A DNA stretch of 64,000 nt from Pseudomonadota bacterium (GCA_023388255.1 JAEWGO010000002.1:62001-126000); one strand, 5' to 3'; counted from the first letter of the stretch, positions 1 to 8,797 are shown. The notes: generated by a model not told the origin, from the letters alone. Numbers and translations are program-made.

Positions 1-492
1 GAGCACGCGGTTCGCCTCGATCGGCGTGCGCTGGCCGATGCGCCGGTGGAGCGCCGCCACATCTGCACGCGTGATGCCTTCCACCTTGCGCTGCCCGAAC
101 GGCTTGGTCAGGTGCTGCGTGATGCGGCGCTCATCCTCCGCCCACGTTTTCTTACGCGGCTTGGCGTAGCGCTCGATGTATTCACGAGCCAAGTCGTTGA
201 ATGTTTCGCCCATGCGGGCCTTCTCGCGAACGGCCAGAGGATCGACCTCCTCGACCTTGGCGAGCATCTTCCGCGCGCGCGTGCGCGCTTCATCCAGCGT
301 CAGCACGCCGTAGGCGGCAAGCGCGATCAACCGCTTCCGCCCCATGTGTCGGTAGCTCAGCACGAACGCCTTGCGGCCGGACGGGTACACCCGCAGGCCG
401 AGCCCGGAAACCTCTTCATCCCAAAGCACAGCTCGCACGTTTGATGCGCCATCGTATTTTGCGCGGTCGATGCTCGCCTTCGTGAGCTTCAC
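1..492 (-). CDS. Tyrosine recombinase (integrase), DUF4102 type, partial
   Basis: Site-specific recombinase of an integrative element; only the first 164 codons lie in the window and the catalytic domain is beyond the left edge. The visible part reads VKLTKASIDRAKYDG..., then WDEEVSGLGLRVYPSG and a K-A-F-V-L-S-Y-R stretch followed by LTLDEARTRA, the standard N-terminal arm-binding (DUF4102) pattern of P4-like integrases. An alpha-helical core-binding segment begins near residue 95 (ETFNDLAREYIERYAKP). The start is GTG at 492, whose last bases overlap the TGA stop of the upstream gene (GTGA), so translation is probably coupled to it. The R-H-R-Y catalytic residues cannot be checked. A tRNA-Asn 3' fragment 1 kb upstream is the likely attachment site. 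Family assignment is firm; activity is unknown. Confidence 0.9.
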   Translation of the reverse strand, partial: MKLTKASIDRAKYDGASNVRAVLWDEEVSGLGLRVYPSGRKAFVLSYRHMGRKRLIALAAYGVLTLDEARTRARKMLAKVEEVDPLAVREKARMGETFNDLAREYIERYAKPRKKTWAEDERRITQHLTKPFGQRKVEGITRADVAALHRRIGQRTPIEANRVL

Positions 493-1397
493 GGCGCCGG
501 TCCACGGCCGAACACGCCGAGCACTCGATCTCGAATCTTGTCTCGTAAATCGGCAGGATCGGTCCAAACGACGTGGTTGAACTGACGCGTGTCGAAGTGG
601 ACGTTCGCAAGGTCGTCCTCGCGGACACTCCAGATCACTTGTCGATCCAGTCCCAAGGCGAAGCCAGCCTCGAAGTAAGCGCCGCGGTTTTGCGTTGTGA
701 CATCGACGACGACGAACCGCGCTTCCCGGATCATTGCCATGATCCGATCGTCGATCTTGCCTGCATGATGCCCCGTGTCCACGCGTTCGGGTCGGTAGCC
801 TGCTGCGGCTATGCCCGGCTGAAGTCCATCGTTCCACGCCGTAGAAAGCGCGGGATCGAACGTCATCGCGACGAACACCAAGTCGGTCGAGACGTGAGCT
901 TTCGTGCTGATTTCTGCTATCCGATCCCAGCCGGTGGGCGTGATAATCCATTCCGGCTCCATCGTCGGCGCCGTCGCCAATCCGCGTTCCCGCATCGTCT
1001 GAAGGTGATAGTCAAACTCCTCTTCAAGTTCGCACCACGCGAGCACGTGGTCGCAATAGGGAACGATTGGCACGGCGTACCCGGGATACTTCGACATCTT
1101 CGCGAGAGCCAGTAGCAAGGCATCCTGCTTTTCGCTCACGGATCGCTCGCGCCACGATTCCTTGAGGCGTTCAAGGTCATCGCTCTTGAACATCGGCGGC
1201 ATCCCTCCAAAGAGGGTCGCATTCCGGAGCCAACATGCCACCCGCATCTGCCACGGAGCGCCATCGTGCCGAAGATTCACTTCGGCGGTTTCGCTTATCT
1301 GAAATTTTCCGCAACGCGGGCAATCGACCTTATCGAAGTCGCCACTGCCGGTACGAACGTCAGCGCGGTCAATTTCGCAAACCGGACACTCCGCCAT
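489..1397 (-). CDS. Zinc-ribbon protein with nucleoside 2-deoxyribosyltransferase/TIR-like C-terminal domain
   Basis: 302 residues from ATG 1397; an in-frame GTG at 1409 would add four residues, and no clear ribosome-binding site decides between them. Residues 4-29 carry two CxxC knuckles (CPVC at 4-7, CPRC at 26-29), a probable zinc ribbon. The middle (about 60-160) is helical and unassigned. From about residue 170 the pattern VFVAMTFD ... GYRPERVD ... IDDRIMAMIREARFVVVDVTTQN ... YFEAGFALGL ... VIW matches the Rossmann-like nucleoside 2-deoxyribosyltransferase/TIR-like fold, with the Glu of YFEAG in the usual active-site position. Proteins of this build are common in mobile elements and some act in phage defence, but substrate and role cannot be read from sequence. 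It sits at the end of an integrated element and overlaps the integrase start by 4 bp. Confidence 0.75.
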   Translation of the reverse strand: MAECPVCEIDRADVRTGSGDFDKVDCPRCGKFQISETAEVNLRHDGAPWQMRVACWLRNATLFGGMPPMFKSDDLERLKESWRERSVSEKQDALLLALAKMSKYPGYAVPIVPYCDHVLAWCELEEEFDYHLQTMRERGLATAPTMEPEWIITPTGWDRIAEISTKAHVSTDLVFVAMTFDPALSTAWNDGLQPGIAAAGYRPERVDTGHHAGKIDDRIMAMIREARFVVVDVTTQNRGAYFEAGFALGLDRQVIWSVREDDLANVHFDTRQFNHVVWTDPADLRDKIRDRVLGVFGRGPAP

Positions 1398-1539
1398 TTG
1401 AGTCACCACTGAGTCACCAGAAAGGGTAGAAACCGAGAGGAGTCAGCAGGAACCCATGACTCTCTATGAATCAATATAGATCAGTGAGTTATGGCACGCA
1501 AACGGGGGTGATGGGAGACGGTAGGAACCACCTGCCAAC

Positions 1540-1586
1540 GACTGTTAATCAGGGGGTCGTTGGTTCGAGTCCAACTTCGGGCGCCA
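1540..1586 (+). mobile_element. tRNA-Asn 3' fragment: attachment-site repeat at the end of an integrative element
   Basis: The 47 bases contain an anticodon loop CTGTTAA (anticodon GTT, Asn), a variable loop, a perfect T-arm GTTGG-TTCGAGT-CCAAC, the 3' acceptor strand TTCGGGC, a discriminator G and CCA. Upstream of the anticodon stem the match stops. The 5' half of the anticodon stem pairs only two bases, and neither a D-arm nor the 5' acceptor GCCCGAA is present. This is therefore not a functional tRNA but the duplicated 3' end left when an element integrates into tRNA-Asn. By geometry the intact tRNA-Asn should lie left of the window, at the other end of the element. Confidence 0.85.
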
Positions 1587-1593
1587 TATCCAC

Positions 1594-1625
1594 AAAAAAA
1601 AGCCTGCAGCGATGCGGGCTTTTTT
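1594..1625 (+). terminator. Rho-independent terminator of the original tRNA-Asn locus
   Basis: Stem GCCTGCA/TGCGGGC (one G-T pair) with loop GCGA, preceded by an A run and followed by six T. It lies eight bases after the CCA of the tRNA fragment, as expected for the chromosomal sequence originally downstream of tRNA-Asn. Confidence 0.85.
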
Positions 1626-1949
1626 CTTGCCCGCCATTCTCGGCAGGCGTCTCGATGCCGAGCGCTCTGGCGTCGGCGCACAAGTCCAGGCAGCGCCCGC
1701 TGCGGACCATCTCTGGCGCGATGACGGAACTTGTCCGCGAAGTTTTTTGTGCCCGCAAGAATCGTCGCCGCCGTCGCTCGATGCTGGCTGGCAATCGCGA
1801 ACGTCCCAAACGCGGCTCGCCGACCGCGCGCCGAGTGCAAACGCGCCCACTCGTTGCCTTTCTGCGGCGAAATGCCACGAGAGAGCGCCGAAAACCGTCT
1901 ACCATCGCGACGCCTCGAAAACCCGCGAGCTGGAGTGTTTGCGCGCACG
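1626..1949. other. Non-coding stretch upstream of the LytS-like kinase gene
   Basis: About 320 bases without a credible gene. Open frames cross it on both strands, but they are arginine/alanine/serine-rich translations typical of GC-rich shadows. The in-frame upstream extension of the kinase ORF (from 1731) has no family-like sequence. It probably holds the promoter of the two-component operon; I see no convincing -35/-10 pair. Confidence 0.5.
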
Positions 1950-3044
1950 ATGATGAATCCCCGACGCCAGTTCTGGATGCTGCATATCGGCGCGTGGCTT
2001 GGTTATGGGCTGGAAACGTTCCTGGAGGCGGTCGGGCGCGGGCGGCCGCTGGATTACTACAAGCTGGCCCTGTTCGATTCCGTCTGCGGCATCGTGCTGA
2101 CGCTGGTCATCCGCGCCGTGATCAAGGCAACCTGGCACCTTCCGGTACGCCAGCGCGTGTGGTGGGGCGCAGCTGCGCTCCTCGGCTGCGCGCTTGTCGG
2201 CGGGGTTGTCTGGGCTACCGCGGTGTTCAGCCTGTGCGCGGACTGCAAGCCGCCACCCAACCATCTTGGCTACATCGCGTTCTTCTTCGGCTGGATTCCG
2301 CTGCTGGTGGCGTGGACCGGCGCCTACGTCGGCGTCAAGCTCGCACGCCAGTTGCAGCAGGAAAAAGAGACCTCCCTGCGCGCGACGACAATGGCGCATC
2401 AGGCGCAATTGCGCATGCTGCGCTATCAGCTCAATCCGCATTTCCTGTTCAACACGCTGAACGCGATCTCCACGCTGATTCTCGATGGCCGTCGCGATCA
2501 GGCCAACGGCATGGTCGGCGCGCTGTCCGGTTTCCTGCGCTATTCGCTCGACAGCGATCCCGAGCAGAAGGTGACGCTCGATCAGGAGATCGGCTCGATC
2601 CGGCGCTACCTCGGCATCGAGCAACTGCGCTTCGACGAGCGTCTCAAGGTCGGCATCATGATCACGCCGCCGGCCGGCGTCGCGCTGGTGCCGAGCCTGA
2701 TCCTGCAGCCGCTGGTCGAGAACGCGATCAAGTACGCGGTGTCGCGTCGCGAGGAAGGCGGCCGTATCGAGATCGTCGCCAAGGTGGATGGTTCCCTGCT
2801 CGACATCGTGCTGCGCGACGACGGCCCCGGCAGCGCGGACTACCGCCCGGCGCGCAATGGCGACGGCGCCGGCGTAGGCCTCGCCAACACACGCGAGCGC
2901 CTGCAGGTGCTGTATGGCGAACGGCAGCACTTCTCGATCCGCAACCTGCAGCCACACGGCACCGAGGTACAACTGCAGTTTCCCTTCGAACATTCGCTGA
3001 GCAAGGATCCGACCGATGCGTATCCGCACATTGATCGTCGATGA
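1950..3044 (+). CDS. LytS/AlgZ-like membrane sensor histidine kinase
   Basis: Sensor kinase, 364 residues, starting MMNPRRQFWMLHIGAWLGYG. Four hydrophobic segments fill about the first 135 residues and probably form the membrane sensor. The His_kinase region follows with the diagnostic NPHFLFNTLNAIS motif (phosphoacceptor His164), then a HATPase_c domain with LVENAIKYAV (N box) and DDGPG/GVGLANTRERL (G boxes). The last 29 bases overlap the start of the LytTR response regulator, so the two are co-translated partners. The longer ORF beginning at 1731 was rejected because its first 73 codons look non-coding. The signal sensed is unknown. AlgZ/LytS is the family likeness; a true AlgZ orthologue is possible but unproven. 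Confidence 0.88.
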   Translation: MMNPRRQFWMLHIGAWLGYGLETFLEAVGRGRPLDYYKLALFDSVCGIVLTLVIRAVIKATWHLPVRQRVWWGAAALLGCALVGGVVWATAVFSLCADCKPPPNHLGYIAFFFGWIPLLVAWTGAYVGVKLARQLQQEKETSLRATTMAHQAQLRMLRYQLNPHFLFNTLNAISTLILDGRRDQANGMVGALSGFLRYSLDSDPEQKVTLDQEIGSIRRYLGIEQLRFDERLKVGIMITPPAGVALVPSLILQPLVENAIKYAVSRREEGGRIEIVAKVDGSLLDIVLRDDGPGSADYRPARNGDGAGVGLANTRERLQVLYGERQHFSIRNLQPHGTEVQLQFPFEHSLSKDPTDAYPHIDRR

Positions 3045-3822
3045 CGAGCCGCTGGCGCGTCGCGGCCTCGCGTTGCGCCTGGCCCGGCACGCAGATATCG
3101 AAGTCGTCGCCGAGGCCGGCAACGGCCGCGAGGCGTTCTTCCTGATTTCCGAGCACATGCCGGCGCTGATGTTCCTCGACGTGCAGATGCCCGGCGTCGA
3201 TGGTTTCGAGCTGCTGCGCACGGTGCCGCTGCCGCAGTTGCCGTTGACCGTGTTCGTGACCGCCTACGATCAGTACGCGATGCCGGCGTTCGAAGCGAAC
3301 GCGCTGGACTATCTGCTGAAGCCGCTCGATGACGCGCGTCTGGATGCGGCGGTCGAGCGCGCGCGCCAGCACCTGTCCGCACGCGACGCCGACGAACACC
3401 GCGGACGCCTGTTGAGCCTGCTCGGCAGCGTCTCGGGTCGCCCCGGCCTGACCCTCGAACAGGCGCTGCAGGACGCCGACGGCCTGCCCGGCCACAACGC
3501 CGACGACCGGCTTTCGATCAAGGATTCCGGCCGCATCCTGCGCGTGCCGCTGAACGACATCCTGTGGATCGACGCTGCCGGGGACTACATGTGCGTGCAT
3601 ACGCCCGCCGACACGCACGTGCTGCGGGCGACGATGCGCGAACTGGAAAACCGGCTCGATCCGCGCCGCTTCCAGCGCATCCACCGCTCGACGATCGTGA
3701 ACGTCGCACGCGTCAAGGAACTGCGCTCGCACCTCAACGGCGAATACTTCCTGATCCTCGATTCGGGCCAGCAGTTGAAACTGTCGCGCAGCTACAAGGA
3801 CAAGGTGCGGCTGCTCAACTGA
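3016..3822 (+). CDS. LytTR-family response regulator
   Basis: DNA-binding response regulator of 268 residues. The N-terminal receiver domain has the acidic pair D9/D10, phosphorylation site D55 in FLDVQMPG, and the conserved Lys in LLKPLDD. From about residue 165 a LytTR DNA-binding domain shows the family signatures ILWIDAAGDYMCVH, RATMRELENRL, FQRIHRSTIVNVARVKEL and the final L-S-R-SYKDKVR. It overlaps the upstream kinase gene by 29 bp and is certainly its partner. LytTR regulators bind direct repeats upstream of targets; none was identified here. A hairpin follows 37 bp after the stop. Confidence 0.92.
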   Translation: MRIRTLIVDDEPLARRGLALRLARHADIEVVAEAGNGREAFFLISEHMPALMFLDVQMPGVDGFELLRTVPLPQLPLTVFVTAYDQYAMPAFEANALDYLLKPLDDARLDAAVERARQHLSARDADEHRGRLLSLLGSVSGRPGLTLEQALQDADGLPGHNADDRLSIKDSGRILRVPLNDILWIDAAGDYMCVHTPADTHVLRATMRELENRLDPRRFQRIHRSTIVNVARVKELRSHLNGEYFLILDSGQQLKLSRSYKDKVRLLN

Positions 3823-3858
3823 GCCGCGCAGTCGTCCGGTTTTCTGCGGCTGTTGAAA

Positions 3859-3885
3859 GGCGTCTCCCGCCTGGGCGGGAACGCC
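3859..3885. repeat. Hairpin between convergent genes
   Basis: Near-perfect inverted repeat GGCGTCTCCCGCC / GGCGGGAACGCC in the space between the convergent lytTR-type regulator and ppnN genes. No T-tract follows on either strand, so it may be a REP-like unit or a mRNA 3'-end stabiliser and not a classical terminator. Confidence 0.6.
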
Positions 3886-3935
3886 GCGATGGGAGTTCAA
3901 CGCGGAACGGAAACCGCTCTCGTCTCACCCCTCGC

Positions 3936-5321
3936 TCACCCCGCATGCACGCGATAGCAAGGCACATAGCGCGAACCCGGCAGCTTCATGCGCTGCTGCG
4001 CGACGAAGCTGGCCAGCAACGCATCCAGCGCCTGCATGATGTCGCGATCACCGTCGATCTCGAATGGACCATCCTTCTCGATCGCACGCATCCCCTCTTC
4101 CTTCACGTTGCCGGCGACGATGCCGGAAAATGCGCGACGCAGGTCCGCGGCGAGTTTGTGCGGCGGCTGGTTGCGGTGCAGGTTCAATGCGGCCATCGCC
4201 GCGTGGGTTGGCTGGAACGGCTCCTGTAATTCGCGCTCGATGCGCAGCGCCCAGTTGAAGTAGAACGCGTCCTTGTTGTCGAGGCGATAGGTGCGCACGC
4301 GCTCGATGCCCTTGCGGATCTGCCGCGCGACCTCGCGCGGATCGTCGACCACGATGCTGTAGTGCTTCGCGGCCTCGTCGCCGAGCGCGAGGCGCAGGAA
4401 GCGGTCGATCTGCTCGAAATACGCCGCCGATTCGCGCGGGCCGGTGAAGATCAGCGGGAACGGGATGTCCGCGTTCTCCGGATTCAGCAGGATGCCGAGC
4501 AGATAGAGGATTTCCTCGGCGGTGCCGACACCGCCCGGGAACACGATGATCGCGTGGCCGGCACGCACGAACGCTTCGAGGCGCTTCTCGATGTCCGGCA
4601 TGATGACGAGATTGTTGACGATCGGGTTCGGTGATTCCGCGGCGATGATGCCGGGTTCGGTGATGCCGATGTAACTGTTGGTACTACGGCGCTGCTTGGC
4701 GTGCGCGATCGTCGCGCCCTTCATCGGCCCCTTCATCGCACCGGGACCGCAGCCGGTGCAGATGTCGAATCCGCGCAGGCCGAGTTCATAGCCGACGCGC
4801 TTGGTATACAGATATTCCTCGCGGCCGATCGAGTGGCCGCCCCAGCACACGACCAGGTTCGGGTCGACGTTCGGTTGCAGCACGCGCGCGTTGCGCAGGA
4901 TGCCGAAGACGGCGTTCGTGATGCCGTCCGAACTGGACAGGTCGAACTGCCCTTCTCCGATCTGCGTGGCGACATAGACGATGTCTCGCACGACCGCGAA
5001 CAGCAGTTCGTTGACGCCGGCGATCATGTGGCCGTCGACGAAGGCCTCGGCCGGCGCATTCAGCAATTCGAGCTTGATGCCGCGATCCTGCTGCAGCATC
5101 TGGATGTCGAAATCGGGGTAGCGTTCGAGCAGCGCGCGCGCATCGTCGCTGGCGCCGCCCTGCGTCAGCACCGCCAACGCGCACCGGCGCAGCAATTCGT
5201 GCAGACCGCCTCTGCCGGCGTCGCGCAGGCGCGCGACTTCCTGCCGCGACAGCAGGTCGAGGCCATCGATCGGCGAGATGCGCGCGTTGACGGTGGCGGA
5301 TTTGCTTGCAGTCTGGTCCAT
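3936..5321 (-). CDS. ppnN: LOG-family pyrimidine/purine nucleotide 5'-monophosphate nucleosidase
   Basis: 461 residues, close to the 454 of E. coli PpnN (YgdH), which hydrolyses nucleoside 5'-monophosphates to base and ribose 5-phosphate. The central Rossmann domain contains the lysine decarboxylase-like (LOG) motif FPGGVGTAEE and the nucleotide-site segment GCGPGAMKGPMKGA. The N-terminal and C-terminal flanks also follow PpnN (ISPIDGLDLLSRQEV at the start; KEEGMRAIEKDGPFEIDGD near the end). Start chosen at ATG 5321 (MDQTASKSA), which has AGGAA just upstream; the ORF opens 18 codons earlier without a site. Older annotation calls this family lysine decarboxylase, which is wrong for the group. 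Stands alone, convergent with the two-component operon. Confidence 0.9.
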   Translation of the reverse strand: MDQTASKSATVNARISPIDGLDLLSRQEVARLRDAGRGGLHELLRRCALAVLTQGGASDDARALLERYPDFDIQMLQQDRGIKLELLNAPAEAFVDGHMIAGVNELLFAVVRDIVYVATQIGEGQFDLSSSDGITNAVFGILRNARVLQPNVDPNLVVCWGGHSIGREEYLYTKRVGYELGLRGFDICTGCGPGAMKGPMKGATIAHAKQRRSTNSYIGITEPGIIAAESPNPIVNNLVIMPDIEKRLEAFVRAGHAIIVFPGGVGTAEEILYLLGILLNPENADIPFPLIFTGPRESAAYFEQIDRFLRLALGDEAAKHYSIVVDDPREVARQIRKGIERVRTYRLDNKDAFYFNWALRIERELQEPFQPTHAAMAALNLHRNQPPHKLAADLRRAFSGIVAGNVKEEGMRAIEKDGPFEIDGDRDIMQALDALLASFVAQQRMKLPGSRYVPCYRVHAG

Positions 5322-5438
5322 CCTGGTTCCTCGTGATTCCACTTGAAGCGCGGAAAAGGTTGCTAGCAATGCCAAACCCGACCCGTTCGGTCAAGTGCGG
5401 GATGATTTCGGCTCATCCGCAGTCGCACATTCCAAAAT

Positions 5439-5469
5439 GCAAACGGCCGACACAAGGCCGGCCGTTTGC
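5439..5469 (-). terminator. Terminator after the Oar-like receptor gene
   Basis: Ten-base inverted repeat GCAAACGGCC / GGCCGTTTGC about 20 bases after the receptor stop codon, followed on the minus strand by ATTTTGG. The T-run is short, but position and stem strength fit a terminator. Confidence 0.75.
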
Positions 5470-5488
5470 TTCAAGCGATGAAAGCGGA

Positions 5489-8400
5489 TCAGAACGTGTA
5501 GCGGGCCGTCACCATGATCGACCAGCGCTGCGACGGATTGAACGACTCGTTCACCGGCAATGACGTCGGCGAATAGTGGCCGCCGCTGACCTGCTGATCG
5601 ATGTTGTAGATGTACTTGCCCGTGGCCGGATCAACACCGCCGTAGTTGGCGAGGTTGCGGGTCAGCGGGAAGTCGGCGCGACGCTCCACGCCCCACTTGT
5701 CGTTGATCAGGTTGCCGATGTTGAAGAAGTCGAAGCGCAGCTCGCCCTTCGCGCTCTTGGGGAACAGGCCCGGGATTTCCTGACGGAAGCTCAGGTCGAT
5801 CTGGTTGAGCCACGGTGCGCGCGCGCCATTGCGCTTGAACACCTTGCCCTTGTACTGGCTCAGGTACTTGTCGTTGTTGATGTAGTTCATGAACTCCTGG
5901 CGCTGCTCGGCGGTGGAATTTCCGGCAAACACCACGTTGTCGAGCGAACTCGGGATATAGGCGAGATCGCGGCTGATGCTGTCGCCGTTGATGTCGTTGC
6001 CGAAGATCCAGCTGTACGGCGAGCCGGAATGCCCGTCGAAGAAGCCGCTGATCTGGGTCGAGTAGTCACCGAAGAAGTTGTGCTGCCAGCTCAACGACGC
6101 GATCACGCGACGCGGGATCGAGTAGTTCGAGGTCGATTCCTCGGCATCGTTCGGGTTGTACACCGCACGATACTGGTAGCTGGAGAACGCAACACTGGAT
6201 GTACCCGGATTGACCTCGGTCGAATGGCTCATCGTGAAGCCGAGCATGCCGGACCAGTTGTCGGCGAACGGCTTCTTGATCGACAGCGTCAACGCCTCGG
6301 AGCCACCCTTGCTGGTGTTCGTCAGGTAGGTCACGTTGCCGAACGACGGATTCGCATTCCAGCGCGACGGGTTGCTGCTGCCGGGCGCGGCATTGGGATC
6401 CTTGGCGTAACTGTAGCGACCGTCCGGCAAGATGCCGGTTGGAGCACCGAGGTTGAGGTTCTGGTACTGCACCGCCTTGTTGACGTCGAGGCGTTCGTAC
6501 TCGGCCGTTCCAACCAGCCCCCACCACGGCAGTTCACGATCGAAGCCGAGCGTGAACTTGGTGACGGTCGGCAGCTGCAGGTTCTTGTCGACGAGGTCCA
6601 CGCCCATCTGCGAGCGACCCAGGCCCGGCGTCGTGATGGTGCCCCCCGGAACGTTCTGGTGGTTCGGATCGCCACTGAACGCCGGATCGTCCGGAGTACG
6701 CATACGGTTGATGTCGTAAGTCGCGACAGCAACACCATTGTTGGAATACGGATTGGCCAGCCATACACCCGGCGTGTTCGAGATGAACAGACCGATGCCA
6801 CCGCGCAGCTGGGTCTTGTATTCGGTATCGAAGTCGTAGTTGAACGACAGGCGCGGCTGCATTACGCCGCCGTGGATGCGGTCCGTGTTCTTCATGCCAT
6901 AGCCGCCGACCGCCGCATTCGGGTTGGTGGTCGACGCCTGCAGGCCGCACACGCCAAAGCTGCCGGTCACGCCCGGTGCCGCGGCGACGCAGGGATTGTA
7001 GGTCGGCGCCGGCGACAGGCTCGGCATGTCGTAGCGCAAGCCGTACTGCAGCGAGAGGCGATCGGTGAGCTGCCAGGTGTCCTGCAGGAACAGGCCGTAT
7101 TGCTTGAGGTCGTAGATGGCCGCGACATTGCTGAGCGAATAGCCCGGTGCAGGATCGGCCAAACGGTAACGGCGGTAATCGCCGTTGATGAAATCCTCGA
7201 TCGAGTTGAACTCGTAAGTGCCGTAGTAGCGCTGCAGGAACAGGTTGTAGTAGCTGTCCTTCTGATAGTCGATACCGGCCTTGACGGTATGGTCGCCGAG
7301 GAACCAGTTGCCGGCGAAGTAGCCGTTCAGGCTCTTTACGCCGAGCACGTTGGCCTGGCTGCTGTATTCCGTACCGAGTACAACGCTCGTGCCGGTGTCC
7401 TGGCCGCTGGTACGCACGGTGATTTCCGGCGCAGCCTGGCCATTGAGCGGACCGCGCACTTGATCGAACTTGTTGTAGCCGATCGACGCTTCGGTCGAGA
7501 AGGTGTCGGACCAGTCGTCATACAGGCTGACCGCAAACGCGTTGTTGGTCTTGTGGAACAGATACCAGTTGCTGGACAGGTTCAGGCGCGTTGCGGAACC
7601 GGCCACGATGATCGGCTCGTCTTCCTGAGTGCGGCTGGCACGGAAGCTGAGGCGGTGCGCATCGTTGATGTTCCAGTCGATCTTGACGAGACCGCGCTTG
7701 CTGGCCAGGTCAACGTTGGACGCCTGCAATCCGCCGGCGTTGATGCCGTATCCCGCGGCTGTCTGGACGATCTGGTCGACTTGTTCCTGGGTCAGACCCC
7801 GCACGATGTTCGTCGCACCGGAACCTTCCGGACCCCAAACCGAACCCGGCGCCTTGTTCTTGCTTTCTTCATAGGAAAGGAAGAAGAACAAGGTGTCCTT
7901 GATGATCGGGCCGCCGAGAGTGGCGCCGGCCGTGTACTTGCTGGTCCAACCCGTCCACTTGTTGCCGGCGGCATTCTCGCCGGTCAGGTCGTCGGCGTTG
8001 GTGTAGGCGTAATACGCCGAGCCGTGGAATTCGTTGGTACCGCTCTTGGTCACCGCATTGACCGTGGCGCCGACGCCACGACGCGACGAGACGTCATAGT
8101 TCGCGGTGGAGATATTGTATTCCTCGATCGCATCCGGCGAGATCGGCGAACCCTTGGTCGGCAGGCCGTTGTCGTTGAGGCCGAACGGGTCGCCGGCGTT
8201 GACCGTGTCGACGGTAATCGAGTTGTAGCGGAAGTTCTGGCCCATTGCCGAGAACGCTCCGCGATCACGGTCGGTGATGACGATGCGCGGATCGGCGCGC
8301 ACGACGTTCTGGATCGAGCGATCCGGCTGCGGCATCGCGATCAGGTCGCGCTGCGAAAGATTCGTGCTGACACCCTTGTTGTCGGCCTGGAACGTCGCAC

Positions 8401-8797
8401 CGGCAGCGTTGGCGGTCACGGTGATGCCCGACAATTCGGTCGCGCCTTCGGCAGCGGCACCAATCGTCAGGTTCAGCGTGGTTTCTTCAGCGAGCTTGAG
8501 GTAGACGTCCGGCTGGTCGGCCTTCTCGCCGTGGTCGCCGGAAGCCTTGACCTCGAACGGACCGCCGACGCGCAAGCCCTGCGCGTTGTAGCGGCCGCCG
8601 GCATCGGTGACGACGGTGCGCGAGGTGCCCGACGGCACGTGCACGATTTCGACAGTGGCACCGGCGACCGGCTGGCCGCTCGCATCGACGACGCGTCCGC
8701 TCAGGGACGACGAGGTGTTCTGCGCGAAAGCCGTCGAAACCGCGAGTACCGAGCCAATCATCCACGGCAGGAGCCGCATGCGGAGATGCTTGTTCAT
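5489..8797 (-). CDS. Oar-like TonB-dependent outer-membrane receptor with carboxypeptidase-regulatory-like domain
   Basis: Outer-membrane protein of 1102 residues. A signal peptide (MNKHLRMRLLPWMIGSVLAVSTAFAQ) is followed by a carboxypeptidase-regulatory-like beta-sandwich (SLSGRVVDASGQPVAGATVEI ... TDAGGRYNAQGLRVGGPF) and then a plug domain (FRYNSITVDTVNAGDPFG; RRGVGATVNAVTKSGTNEFHGSAYY). A long beta-barrel follows, ending in a terminal aromatic (WSIMVTARYTF), the signal for Bam insertion. This is the Oar/CarboxypepD_reg receptor type, common in xanthomonads and thought to handle large substrates such as peptides. The substrate is not predictable. Start ATG 8797 has AGAGG 12 bases upstream; the ORF opens 14 codons earlier. 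A leader of about 150 bases with a 3'-flanking hairpin suggests a single-gene transcript. Confidence 0.88.
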   Translation of the reverse strand: MNKHLRMRLLPWMIGSVLAVSTAFAQNTSSSLSGRVVDASGQPVAGATVEIVHVPSGTSRTVVTDAGGRYNAQGLRVGGPFEVKASGDHGEKADQPDVYLKLAEETTLNLTIGAAAEGATELSGITVTANAAGATFQADNKGVSTNLSQRDLIAMPQPDRSIQNVVRADPRIVITDRDRGAFSAMGQNFRYNSITVDTVNAGDPFGLNDNGLPTKGSPISPDAIEEYNISTANYDVSSRRGVGATVNAVTKSGTNEFHGSAYYAYTNADDLTGENAAGNKWTGWTSKYTAGATLGGPIIKDTLFFFLSYEESKNKAPGSVWGPEGSGATNIVRGLTQEQVDQIVQTAAGYGINAGGLQASNVDLASKRGLVKIDWNINDAHRLSFRASRTQEDEPIIVAGSATRLNLSSNWYLFHKTNNAFAVSLYDDWSDTFSTEASIGYNKFDQVRGPLNGQAAPEITVRTSGQDTGTSVVLGTEYSSQANVLGVKSLNGYFAGNWFLGDHTVKAGIDYQKDSYYNLFLQRYYGTYEFNSIEDFINGDYRRYRLADPAPGYSLSNVAAIYDLKQYGLFLQDTWQLTDRLSLQYGLRYDMPSLSPAPTYNPCVAAAPGVTGSFGVCGLQASTTNPNAAVGGYGMKNTDRIHGGVMQPRLSFNYDFDTEYKTQLRGGIGLFISNTPGVWLANPYSNNGVAVATYDINRMRTPDDPAFSGDPNHQNVPGGTITTPGLGRSQMGVDLVDKNLQLPTVTKFTLGFDRELPWWGLVGTAEYERLDVNKAVQYQNLNLGAPTGILPDGRYSYAKDPNAAPGSSNPSRWNANPSFGNVTYLTNTSKGGSEALTLSIKKPFADNWSGMLGFTMSHSTEVNPGTSSVAFSSYQYRAVYNPNDAEESTSNYSIPRRVIASLSWQHNFFGDYSTQISGFFDGHSGSPYSWIFGNDINGDSISRDLAYIPSSLDNVVFAGNSTAEQRQEFMNYINNDKYLSQYKGKVFKRNGARAPWLNQIDLSFRQEIPGLFPKSAKGELRFDFFNIGNLINDKWGVERRADFPLTRNLANYGGVDPATGKYIYNIDQQVSGGHYSPTSLPVNESFNPSQRWSIMVTARYTF

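Noticed and set aside
1505..1586. Complete tRNA-Asn gene
   Set aside because: No D-arm, no 5' acceptor strand complementary to TTCGGGC, and the anticodon stem pairs only two bases; it is a 3' fragment.
1481..1948. Minus-strand frames with peptides such as APEVGLEPTTP and SWTRTNDP near the tRNA fragment
   Set aside because: These are the well-known false translations of the antisense of tRNA 3' ends, not proteins.
1731..1949. 73-codon N-terminal extension of the LytS-like kinase
   Set aside because: Arg/Ala/Pro-rich sequence unlike the family; MMNPRRQFWMLHIG begins directly before the first membrane segment.
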